Source: an uncultured Verrucomicrobiota bacterium
GTDB lineage: Bacteria > Verrucomicrobiota > Kiritimatiellia > RFP12 > UBA1067
Length of the DNA stretch: 13,558 nt
Reading direction: 5' to 3'
Assembly: GCA_946543025.1 (NCBI GenBank)
Contig: CAMNLN010000070.1
Location: 1 to 13,558, forward strand
Both the position numbers and the translations under genes were made by a program. The first letter of the stretch is position 1, and the number at the start of each line of letters is the position of its first letter. The notes below the pieces were generated by a model. It was given only the letters and a program-made list of their open reading frames with translations, had not been told where the DNA came from and did not search any database. Shown piece after piece: positions 6,943-13,558 of the stretch.

Positions 6943-6979
6943 CGCAACTTCCAACCCGCAACTTTCAAAGGAGAATCCG

Positions 6980-7663
6980 ATGAAACGATCTGAAATCAAT
7001 GCTGCACTCGCGTGGACGAAGGACATCCTCGCGCGAAACAACGTCCGTCTGCCGGAGTTCGCCTACTGGTCCGTCGACGACTGGAAGGCGAATGCGGGCA
7101 AGATCGGCGTCATCCGCAAGGTGATGCTCGGCTGGGACATCACCGACTTTGGGATGGGCGATTTCGCGCGCGTCGGCGCCGTGCTCTATACGGTCCGCAA
7201 CGGCCTGCTGGACGACCCGTCCGTCGGCGTTCCCTACTGCGAGAAGTACATCGTCATGAAGGAGGGACAACGCCTCCCGAACCACTACCACGTGTTCAAG
7301 ACGGAGGACATCATCAACCGCGCGGGCGGCGACCTGCAGGTGTTTCTATGGAACGCCGACCGCGCGACGGGCAAGCAGCTCGACTCGGACGTTCATGTCT
7401 TCATGGACGGCATCGAACATGTCGTCAAGGCGGGCGAGGAGATCGTCGTGCGCAAGGGTTCGTCCATCAGCCTCACGCCCTATGTCGCCCATGTCTTCGG
7501 ACCGAAGCCCGGTACGGGCGACCTGATCGTCGGGGAGGTCTCGAAGGTGAACGACGACAACACGGACAACTTCTTACTCGAGACAGTGGCTCGTTTTGCC
7601 GATATCGACGAGGACGAGCCGGTCCTCCATCCGCTCTGCAACGAGTACGGAGCTTTGGTTTAA
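6980..7663 (+). CDS. D-lyxose/D-mannose isomerase family protein
   Basis: Cupin-fold, metal-dependent aldose-ketose isomerase of 227 residues, the usual length of bacterial D-lyxose isomerases. Family members interconvert D-lyxose and D-xylulose, and D-mannose and D-fructose. The metal site is visible as the NHYHVFKTED segment (His102, His104, Glu109) plus His171 in PYVAHVFGP. Other family-like stretches are LPEFAYWSVDDW near the N-terminus and VGEVSKVNDDNTDN near the C-terminus. The ATG at 6980 has a strong AAAGGAG site 6-8 bases upstream; the frame is open back to 6824, but that overlaps the kinase gene in another frame. It sits 37 bp after the kinase and 34 bp before the aldolase, so it likely supplies the ketose substrate of the kinase. 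Lyxose versus mannose preference cannot be told from sequence. Confidence 0.9.
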   Translation: MKRSEINAALAWTKDILARNNVRLPEFAYWSVDDWKANAGKIGVIRKVMLGWDITDFGMGDFARVGAVLYTVRNGLLDDPSVGVPYCEKYIVMKEGQRLPNHYHVFKTEDIINRAGGDLQVFLWNADRATGKQLDSDVHVFMDGIEHVVKAGEEIVVRKGSSISLTPYVAHVFGPKPGTGDLIVGEVSKVNDDNTDNFLLETVARFADIDEDEPVLHPLCNEYGALV

Positions 7664-7697
7664 TCACGAAACATGCGAAAGAATTCGGAGATGAAAT

Positions 7698-8567
7698 ATG
7701 TTGGCGACGCTGAATGACGTCCTGAAGCCTGCCCAGGCGGGGCACTACGCCGTCGGGCTGTTCAACACGACGGACACGGACATGCTACAGGCCGCGATCG
7801 AGGCGGCCGAGGAGGCCCGCAGTCCGATCATCATCGGTACGGCCGAGGTGCTGCTGCCGTACGGCGAGCTGGCGCTGATCGCGCCCGCGCTCCTCGCGGC
7901 GGCGGCGCGCGCCACCGTGCCGGTGGTCGTCCACTACGACCACGGACTCACCTTCGGGAAGACGATGGAGGCGCTGAAGCTCGGATTCACCTCTGTGATG
8001 TTCGATGCGTCCGCCAAGCCGTACGACGAAAACCTAGCCGAAACGGCCGAGGTGGTGAGAATCGCCCACGCGATGGGCGCGACGGTGGAAGGCGAGATCG
8101 GGCACGTGGGGTCGGCGGCCGAAGGCGACGACGCGAAGGCTGACATGTATACCACGCCGGCAGAAGCCGTCGCGTTCCAGAAGGCCACGGGCGTGGACGC
8201 GCTCGCGGTGGCGATCGGCACGGCGCACGGCGTCTACAAGTCGAAACCCAACCTCAACCTGGCGCGCCTCGCGGAAATCCGTGCCGCACTCGACGTTCCC
8301 CTCGTGCTGCATGGCGGCAGCGGGCTTTCGGACGACGACTTTCGCAACACGATCGCGGGCGGCATCGCGAAGGTGAACATCCACACGGACATGTGCATCG
8401 CGGGCAGCAAGGCGATGGAGGCGTCGCTCGCCGCGCAGGCGGGCCGTGCCTACCGCACGTTCGACTACCTTGAGACGCGCAACGCGCGCGTGACGGCGAT
8501 CAAATCCGTCATTGCCGAGAAGATACGCCTCTTTGGCTCGTCCGGGAAGGGAGGGCAGCCCGCATGA
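7698..8567 (+). CDS. class II ketose-(bis)phosphate aldolase
   Basis: Zinc-dependent class II aldolase of 289 residues that splits a ketose (bis)phosphate into dihydroxyacetone phosphate and an aldehyde. The zinc and catalytic residues are present: VVHYDHG (catalytic Asp81, His82), MFDAS (Asp103), VEGEIGHVG (Glu133), AIGTAHGVYK (His177) and VLHGGSGL (His205, with the phosphate-binding Gly-Gly-Ser). KVNIHTDM near residue 228 matches the second phosphate-contact segment. The size fits the short class II group (fructose-, tagatose- and related bisphosphate aldolases). A GGAG site lies 7 bases before the ATG at 7698. The stop overlaps the next start as ATGA. With an isomerase and a kinase just upstream, the substrate may be a ketose 1-phosphate, but fructose- or tagatose-1,6-bisphosphate remains possible. 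Confidence 0.92.
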   Translation: MLATLNDVLKPAQAGHYAVGLFNTTDTDMLQAAIEAAEEARSPIIIGTAEVLLPYGELALIAPALLAAAARATVPVVVHYDHGLTFGKTMEALKLGFTSVMFDASAKPYDENLAETAEVVRIAHAMGATVEGEIGHVGSAAEGDDAKADMYTTPAEAVAFQKATGVDALAVAIGTAHGVYKSKPNLNLARLAEIRAALDVPLVLHGGSGLSDDDFRNTIAGGIAKVNIHTDMCIAGSKAMEASLAAQAGRAYRTFDYLETRNARVTAIKSVIAEKIRLFGSSGKGGQPA

Positions 8568-10057
8568 ACGAGACGAACAGGAGAGATTTCCTCGCGGGTA
8601 CGGCCTGGATGGGGCTGGCCGCCATGGCGGCGGGTTGCGCAGGCAATCCCATGCGGTTCTTCGGCCCTACGGGCGCCCCCATGCAAGGGTTTGCCCTGAA
8701 ACCCAAGAAGGAGGTGCGCGTGGCGTGCGTGGGCGTGGGCTCGCGCGGCTCCAGCGCCGTGCACCGCATCGCCATGATTCCCGGTACGCGCGTCGTCGCG
8801 ATCGCCGACCTCTTCCAGGACCGTATCGACCGGCAACTCAAGTGGCTTGCGGACAACGGCAAGCCCGCGCCGCGGAAGACCTTTGCCGGGCCGGAAAGCT
8901 ACAAGCGCGTCTGCGAGATGGACGACGTGGACGTCGTGTACAACGTGACGCCCTGGCACATGCACGAGCCGATCGCCTCGTTCGCGATGGAGCATGGAAA
9001 GGTGGCATTGAACGAGGTGCCCGGCTGCCTTACTGTCGACGAATGCTGGAAACTGGTGGAGACGAGCGAACGTACGCGGATTCCCTGCATGATGCTCGAG
9101 AACTGCTGCTACGGCGAGTACGAGATGGCCATGTTCAACATGGTGAAGCAAGGCGTATTCGGCGAGATCGTCCACGGCGAGGCCGGTTATATCCACGATC
9201 AGCGCGACCTGCAGTACGGCAGCCGCTATCATTCGCTCGCCGGCGATCCCGATGCGTCGAAGGCCGGGCGTCCCGGCTGGGCGCTCGACTTCTACTCGAA
9301 GCATTCCGGAAACTGGTATCCGACGCACGGACTCGGGCCCGTCGCGAAATACATGGACATCAACCGCGGCGACAACTTCGACTTCCTCGTTTCGCTTGAT
9401 TCCCGTCAGGCGAACTATCATCACTACGGGCGCGAACTTTATACGGACTGGCGCAAGGATTTCAAGGTCAAGATGGGAGACATGAACCTTTCGCTCGTCA
9501 AGACGAAGCTCGGCCGCTCGATTCTGCTGGAACACGACGTTTCGTCGCCGCGTCCCTATTCGCGCCTCAACCTCATCTCCGGCACACGGGGAATGGCCAT
9601 GAGCTATCCCGAGTTCAAGGTGGCGCTGGAGCAGAAGACCGGCGACGCAAAGGCGCACGCCTACATGGACGCGGCGGCGACCGAGGCCGTCCGCGAGAAG
9701 TACCGCCATCCGTTCTGGAAGGTGGCGGGCGAGGTCGCCAGAAAGGTCGGCGGCCACGGCGGCATGGACTTCATCATGGACCTGCGCTGGAGCTACTGCC
9801 TTCAGAATGGCCTTCCGCTCGATACGGACGTCTACGATCTCGCGGCCTGGAGCGCGATGGTGGAACTCACGGAGAAATCTGTGGATTCCGGCTCGCGGCC
9901 GGTGGAATGCCCGGACTTCACGCGCGGCGCGTGGCGCACGGCAAGGCCCTTCACGGTGGATACGATCGATCTGGCCAAGCTGCCGGGCGACTTTTCGGGT
10001 ACGCGGAGGGACGAGCAGTCCGTGAAGAACGCAAGGCAAGAGGGTCTCACGTCCTGA
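8564..10057 (+). CDS. Tat-exported Gfo/Idh/MocA protein, GH109-like (alpha-N-acetylgalactosaminidase type)
   Basis: NAD(P)-dependent Gfo/Idh/MocA-fold protein of 497 residues resembling glycoside hydrolase family 109, whose characterised members remove terminal alpha-GalNAc by an NAD-dependent redox mechanism. The N-terminus has a twin-arginine signal (NRRDFLAG) and a hydrophobic stretch ending in AAGC (Cys25), a possible lipobox, so a folded, cofactor-loaded, perhaps lipid-anchored export product is expected. The Rossmann motif is VGVGSRG (Gly57, Gly59, Gly62). Other family hallmarks are NEVPG, NWYPTHGLGPVAKYMDI, GGHGGMDFIMDLRW and the C-terminal DVYDLAAWSAMVELTEKS with PDFTRGAW. The start overlaps the aldolase stop as ATGA, indicating translational coupling. 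GH109 paralogues in this phylum often have unknown substrates, so the enzyme activity is tentative while the family and export are well supported. Confidence 0.88.
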   Translation: MNETNRRDFLAGTAWMGLAAMAAGCAGNPMRFFGPTGAPMQGFALKPKKEVRVACVGVGSRGSSAVHRIAMIPGTRVVAIADLFQDRIDRQLKWLADNGKPAPRKTFAGPESYKRVCEMDDVDVVYNVTPWHMHEPIASFAMEHGKVALNEVPGCLTVDECWKLVETSERTRIPCMMLENCCYGEYEMAMFNMVKQGVFGEIVHGEAGYIHDQRDLQYGSRYHSLAGDPDASKAGRPGWALDFYSKHSGNWYPTHGLGPVAKYMDINRGDNFDFLVSLDSRQANYHHYGRELYTDWRKDFKVKMGDMNLSLVKTKLGRSILLEHDVSSPRPYSRLNLISGTRGMAMSYPEFKVALEQKTGDAKAHAYMDAAATEAVREKYRHPFWKVAGEVARKVGGHGGMDFIMDLRWSYCLQNGLPLDTDVYDLAAWSAMVELTEKSVDSGSRPVECPDFTRGAWRTARPFTVDTIDLAKLPGDFSGTRRDEQSVKNARQEGLTS

Positions 10058-10083
10058 CTGACAACTGGTACGGGAAACGAAAC

Positions 10084-12861
10084 ATGAAAATCCCGATGCG
10101 TGTACGATCGGCATACATGCTGGCTGTGGTTGGCGCGTGGGCCGTCTTGCCGGCCGCCGTGGTCGTGCGGACAGTCAACCCCACATGGGAAGTTGTGGTG
10201 GCGGACGACGTGATGGCACCGCCGGCGGATGCCAACGCCGCACCGGAGATTCAGCGACGACTCGACGCGCTTGGCGCGACAGGCGGCGGGACGCTGTTCC
10301 TCAAGGCCGGAACCTATCGCATCGCCTCGTCGGTGACTTTGCCGATCAATACGTGCCTCAAGGGAGACTATGATCCGTCCGCGCCCGCAAAATCCACCGT
10401 CCTCTCGATCGTCGCGGGGCGTGGCGACGAGAACGGCGAGCCGACGTTCCGCATGGGGACTTCCAGCGCCCTACAGGGACTTTTCTTCCACTACCCGGAA
10501 CAGACGCTGGACAATCCTGTCCCTTACCCGTGGACTGTTCGCGCAAAGCAACATCCGCGCCGCGCGCCCGACCACCAGACGATCCGAGACTGTACGTTCG
10601 TGAACGCCTGGCAGGCAATCGCCATCGGGCCCGAGCCGAACGAGCTTCACACGTTTCGCGACGTGCGCATTTGTGCGCTCAAGACAGGTTTCGCGGTGGA
10701 CTCGACGACGGACATCGGACGTGTGATCGACATGGTGGTGAGCCCGCGCGCGTGGTCCGCGAGCGGGCTTCCCGGCGCGCCGGACGAGCGGTTGCTGCGC
10801 GACTGGCTGAAAACCCACGATACGCTGGGCGCCTGGTACGGGCGGAGCGATTGGGAGTACGTGTGGCGGCTAAAGGTGGATGGCTATCGCACGGGCTGCC
10901 GATTTACGCAAGGGAAGCGCGGAACGTCCAACGCCGTGATGGATGAAAGCACGTTCACGGACTGTGCCACGGGTCTTGAGGTGGACCATGTGAACGGCGT
11001 GGGCCTTGCGGTGTACGACACGCGTTTCGACGGGTGCGCGCGGAGCGCGTCGATGACGACAAATTTCACGACGGTGGTTCAGTTTCTCGCTTGCAGCTTC
11101 GGCGGCAAGCCACCCGTCAACGAAGGCAAGTCGCTGTCCAACGTCATTGTCAAGGATGGGAACGGCGAGCCGGTACGCCATCAGCCGATGACGTGGCCGC
11201 GTCCTGCGTCCGACCGGCTGCTGGTCGCGACGGATTTTGGTCTCGCGACCAACGGGGAAGACAACGCGTCGGCGCTTCAACGGGCGCTTGATGCGGCGAA
11301 GGGGGGCGGCACGGTGTACGTGCCGGCGGGAATGTACTCATTCAAGAGACCGGTGTCCGTGCCGACGGGCGTGGAATTGCGCGGGTCGTCGTCGGCACCG
11401 CACCACACTGCGGCAGGCGGCAGCGTGCTGCTCGTCCGTTACGGGAAGGGCGACGAGGACGGCGCGCCGTTCATTTCGCTCGCCCGGGGGGCGGGTCTGC
11501 GCGGTGTGCTCGTGTGGTATCCCGAGAATCCGATTCTTGATCCTGTGCCTTACCCTTGGGCGGTGCGGTCGCTCGGCGAGGATACGTGGCTTGCGGACGT
11601 CTGCATCGCGAACGCCTGGCGCGGCGCGGACTTCGCGACATGTCCTTCAGGCGGGCATCGCATCGCGTATCTCTCCGGCGTCGCATGGCAGAAAATGCTC
11701 GTCGTGGGCAATTCGTCTCGCAGGGGGTGGGTGGAGGAGACGCTCTTCAACCCCCATTATTCCCAGCGCCTGTCGTTCAACCTGCCCAATGTCCAGGGGA
11801 AACGGCCGGAAGGTTGTTCGGCGGGCGGAAACAACATCCCCGTGCAGAGCTGGAACATGCGTCGCCGTCTGGAGGCGCACGTGTTCACGGATTGCGCGGA
11901 CGAGCGTATCCGGGGAACGTTCGTCTATGCCGCCAAGGACGGCATGACGTTTCGTGGGAAGAACAAGGCGACGGTGGTGATGCACGGCGCGGACACGATC
12001 GCGCGCGGCGTGGAGCTTGAGCAGGCTGAGGGCGGGCATGTGGACGCGGCGCTCGTGCAGGTGACGCCGTACGAGACGGCTTCCGGCAAAGAAAGCGCGG
12101 GATTCCATTTTGCGTCGGGCGATAGGGGAACGGCCGTTTTCCGGGCGAGCCAGCTGTGGGTGCCGAAGCCGTCTGTGATCGCGGAAGGAAACGGGCTGGG
12201 GGTCTTTGAGATGGCGAACTCGCTTTCAGGCCCGGTTGTCGCACGGACGGGGCGTCTGGAACTGGAGGATTTCCGGTTTTCGTCTAGTTTGGAGGAATTC
12301 CTTCAGAAGACATCGGCTGCCGATGTGCGCGCGGTACGGACGGGCGAGTTCCCGATGCCGGAATCGCTCTGTCCGAAGGCACCGCCGATGGACGTGTCGA
12401 TCGACTGCGAGGCGACGCGACCGATGGAGAACGTGGTCGCGCGATGGGGCGGCGTGCGCGGGCAAGGGGAGTGGTTTTGCGGAGCGAAGGACGGCGAGCT
12501 GCTGTTCCGTGCGGAACTGAAAGATCCGAAGTACGCCTATGTTTACGCCGATGTCTGGAAAGGCGAGAGCCCCGTGTGGCCGACGACGCGCCTCAAGTAC
12601 CGCATGAATCCGGCGGACGAGAAGTCGGCCGGTACGGTCACGCTCGATCTGGCGTTCTCGGACGGTACGCAGGCACGAGTCTTGCGCGGACTGCCGGTGG
12701 GAAAACGCCTGCCGCCGGGCGAGTGGACGGACGTCTCCATCCCGCTTCGCTGTTATACGGGCAAGACGATCGTCCGCATCATGGTGCGCGCGGATCGCCG
12801 CTTCGCGCCAGGCCTCTACGAGGCTCGCCTCGACGACATCCGCATCGTCACGCCGAGGTGA
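10084..12861 (+). CDS. secreted tandem pectate-lyase-like right-handed beta-helix protein
   Basis: Large exported protein of 925 residues; a signal peptide is visible (YMLAVVGAWAVLPAA, cleavage near residue 25). Two pectate-lyase-3/GH28-related beta-helix units are arranged in tandem. Each opens with the family's start (EIQRRLDALGATGGGTLFLKAGTY near residue 55; ALQRALDAAKGGGTVYVPAGMY near residue 394 in broken form: ALQRALDAA, then GGGTVYVPAGMY) and carries the same YPE...DPVPYPW-x-VR segment at about 137-153 and 479-495. The last ~150 residues look like a separate beta-sandwich, possibly carbohydrate-binding. The frame is open back to 9907 inside the previous gene, but the ATG at 10084 begins the signal peptide and is chosen. 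Its ribosome-binding site is weak (GGGAAACGAAAC). It sits 26 bp after the GH109 gene, so a shared operon and a role in binding or cutting an extracellular polysaccharide are inferred. Catalytic residues could not be assigned. Confidence 0.85.
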   Translation: MKIPMRVRSAYMLAVVGAWAVLPAAVVVRTVNPTWEVVVADDVMAPPADANAAPEIQRRLDALGATGGGTLFLKAGTYRIASSVTLPINTCLKGDYDPSAPAKSTVLSIVAGRGDENGEPTFRMGTSSALQGLFFHYPEQTLDNPVPYPWTVRAKQHPRRAPDHQTIRDCTFVNAWQAIAIGPEPNELHTFRDVRICALKTGFAVDSTTDIGRVIDMVVSPRAWSASGLPGAPDERLLRDWLKTHDTLGAWYGRSDWEYVWRLKVDGYRTGCRFTQGKRGTSNAVMDESTFTDCATGLEVDHVNGVGLAVYDTRFDGCARSASMTTNFTTVVQFLACSFGGKPPVNEGKSLSNVIVKDGNGEPVRHQPMTWPRPASDRLLVATDFGLATNGEDNASALQRALDAAKGGGTVYVPAGMYSFKRPVSVPTGVELRGSSSAPHHTAAGGSVLLVRYGKGDEDGAPFISLARGAGLRGVLVWYPENPILDPVPYPWAVRSLGEDTWLADVCIANAWRGADFATCPSGGHRIAYLSGVAWQKMLVVGNSSRRGWVEETLFNPHYSQRLSFNLPNVQGKRPEGCSAGGNNIPVQSWNMRRRLEAHVFTDCADERIRGTFVYAAKDGMTFRGKNKATVVMHGADTIARGVELEQAEGGHVDAALVQVTPYETASGKESAGFHFASGDRGTAVFRASQLWVPKPSVIAEGNGLGVFEMANSLSGPVVARTGRLELEDFRFSSSLEEFLQKTSAADVRAVRTGEFPMPESLCPKAPPMDVSIDCEATRPMENVVARWGGVRGQGEWFCGAKDGELLFRAELKDPKYAYVYADVWKGESPVWPTTRLKYRMNPADEKSAGTVTLDLAFSDGTQARVLRGLPVGKRLPPGEWTDVSIPLRCYTGKTIVRIMVRADRRFAPGLYEARLDDIRIVTPR
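10492..11577 (+). repeat. diverged internal duplication within the beta-helix gene (marker segments)
   Basis: The two copies show the same marker at a spacing of 342 codons: YPEQTLDNPVPYPWTVRA (about 10492-10545) and YPENPILDPVPYPWAVRS (about 11518-11571). Flanking matches in the same order are RGDENGEP versus KGDEDGAP upstream and VNAWQA versus ANAWRG downstream. The DNA copies differ at many third positions, so the duplication is old. Confidence 0.75.
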
Positions 12862-12897
12862 CAGGCCGACCTTCCCGTGCGCATTTGAAATTCGTCA

Positions 12898-12926
12898 TTG
12901 CGCAGGCGGACGGCTTTTGGTATACT
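12898..12926 (+). promoter_or_regulatory. sigma70-type promoter for rpsB
   Basis: TTGCGC (12898-12903), a 17-bp spacer and TATACT (12921-12926), the latter preceded by TGG to form an extended -10. A TTGAAA at 12885-12890 is an alternative but badly spaced -35. The predicted start is near 12933. Strong motif match, as expected for a ribosomal protein gene. Confidence 0.8.
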
Positions 12927-12932
12927 AAATAA

Positions 12933-13088
12933 CTGTTTTCCGGGCGCGGAAGGGCCGAGTGGCCGTTGCCGCGCGGAAGCGAACGACGCGAAGGTCCGTC
13001 CAGACCGGAACGCCAAAGCGGATTAACCAAGGGAAGACGGGCACGGTTGCTTGTCATCCCGCAACAGAAGAAAGGTTCAGAAAAGAAC
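12933..13088 (+). promoter_or_regulatory. structured 5' leader of rpsB (candidate autoregulatory element)
   Basis: About 156 nt lie between the predicted start and the rpsB ATG, with no open frame of note. Visible foldable parts are an outer stem GCGCGG/CCGCGC (12944-12949 with 12969-12974) enclosing GGCC-GAGT-GGCC (12953-12964), and a second hairpin GGTC/GACC (12993-12996 with 13003-13006). rpsB leaders bind S2 for feedback control in gamma-proteobacteria. A similar job here is inference; the fold was judged by eye only. Confidence 0.4.
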
Positions 13089-13558
13089 ATGGACATGCCT
13101 ACCTCGGCCGCTACCGGCCTCTCCCTCAAGGATCTCTTCGACGTTGGCCTGCACTTCGGCCACCAGACGAAGCGCTGGAACCCGAAGATGAAGCCGTACA
13201 TCTTCGACAAGCGCAACGGCATCCACATCATCGATCTCACGCAGACGGTGACGCTCCTCGACGAGGCTGCCGAGTTTCTGCGCAAGACGATTCTCGACGG
13301 CAAGAAGATACTCTTCATCGCCACGAAGAAGCAGGCGCAGGAGATCGTGAAGCAGGCGGCCGAGGAATGCGGCCAGTACTACATGACCGAACGCTGGCTC
13401 GGCGGCACGCTCACGAACAGCCAGACGATCCGCGGCAGCGTGAAGCGCATGCGTCAGATCCAGGCCATCGCCCGCGCCAACAACGGCGAGCTTTCCAAGC
13501 ACAAGCAGGAGGCCTCCATGCTCCGCCGCGAGCTGACGAAGCTCGAGAAGAACCTCAC
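13089..13558 (+). CDS. rpsB: 30S ribosomal protein S2 (right-truncated)
   Basis: First 156 codons of ribosomal protein S2, a component of the 30S subunit near the mRNA exit side; the gene continues past the window edge (the family is usually 230-300 residues). Recognisable S2 blocks are LKDLFDVGLHFGHQTKRWNP, KMKPYIFDKRNGIHIIDL, then GKKILFIATKKQAQEIVKQA and the very conserved YYMTERWLGGTLTNSQTI, followed by the coiled-coil insert region (KHKQEASMLRRELTKLEKNL). The ATG at 13089 is chosen. An in-frame ATG at 13095 is possible, but it lies even further from the weak AAAGG at 13071-13075. It has its own promoter and a long leader. The elongation factor Ts gene usually follows but lies outside the window. 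Confidence 0.97.
   Translation, partial: MDMPTSAATGLSLKDLFDVGLHFGHQTKRWNPKMKPYIFDKRNGIHIIDLTQTVTLLDEAAEFLRKTILDGKKILFIATKKQAQEIVKQAAEECGQYYMTERWLGGTLTNSQTIRGSVKRMRQIQAIARANNGELSKHKQEASMLRRELTKLEKNL

Noticed and set aside
6943..6967. Short direct repeat GCAACTT...GCAACTT between kinase and isomerase genes
   Set aside because: Only two 7-bp copies with no symmetry; too short to call an operator.
9907..10083. N-terminal extension of the beta-helix protein
   Set aside because: It overlaps the end of the GH109-like gene in another frame, and the signal peptide begins at the ATG at 10084.
8465..10114. A 549-codon open frame on the minus strand
   Set aside because: It lies opposite the GH109-like gene, is very rich in His, Arg and Val in a shadow-frame pattern and shows no domain.
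12943..13010. tRNA-like look (GGCCGAGTGGCC resembling a Ser/Leu D-arm) in the rpsB leader
   Set aside because: No anticodon arm, no T-arm GTTCGA-type sequence and no matching acceptor stem; treated as leader hairpins.

Overview
This is a GC-rich, densely packed bacterial chromosome segment with twelve recognisable protein genes: ten complete, one running in from the left edge and one running off the right edge. No tRNA or rRNA gene, CRISPR array, insertion sequence or phage gene was seen, and no gene-free stretch exceeds about 230 bases. Core genes (dinB, rlmB, rnd, rpsB) sit among secreted sugar-active proteins: a DUF1080/3-keto-disaccharide-hydrolase-like protein, an SGNH hydrolase, a Tat-exported Gfo/Idh/MocA protein of GH109 type, and a large right-handed beta-helix protein. 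That mix, with a Tat-exported GH109 enzyme and the SGNH family type, suggests the PVC group, most likely Verrucomicrobiota/Kiritimatiellae. This taxonomic call is inference from gene content, not a search result.

Layout. (1) 1-1471, plus strand: the tail of an unrecognised gene, then dinB (translesion polymerase IV) from a GTG start. (2) 1501-3023, minus strand: rlmB followed by a secreted SGNH hydrolase, joined by an ATGA overlap. (3) 3024-3068: a 45-bp divergent control region with two near-perfect extended -10 boxes, each only 6-7 bp from a start codon. It drives rlmB leftwards and the DUF1080 gene rightwards and predicts leaderless mRNAs on both sides. (4) 3069-5358, plus strand: DUF1080 protein, then RNase D four bases later. 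(5) 5397-5894: a single-gene unit for a small RRM RNA-binding protein, with its own promoter and a strong intrinsic terminator. (6) 5908-12861, plus strand: a five-gene cluster of PfkB sugar kinase, D-lyxose/D-mannose-type isomerase, class II ketose-(bis)phosphate aldolase, GH109-like protein and tandem-duplicated beta-helix protein. (7) 12885-13558: a strong promoter, a structured ~156-nt leader and the first 156 codons of rpsB.

How the genes work together. The five-gene cluster is the most interesting part. Isomerase, kinase and class II aldolase in a row form a complete aldose -> ketose -> phosphoketose -> DHAP plus aldehyde module, analogous to the fucose and rhamnose routes. The two following genes encode exported proteins that could release or bind the sugar at the cell surface. 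A possible route is D-lyxose (or D-mannose) -> D-xylulose (or D-fructose) -> the 1-phosphate -> DHAP plus glycolaldehyde (or glyceraldehyde). The cluster starts 13 bp after a strong terminator, so its expression probably depends on read-through from the RRM gene or on a promoter I cannot see.
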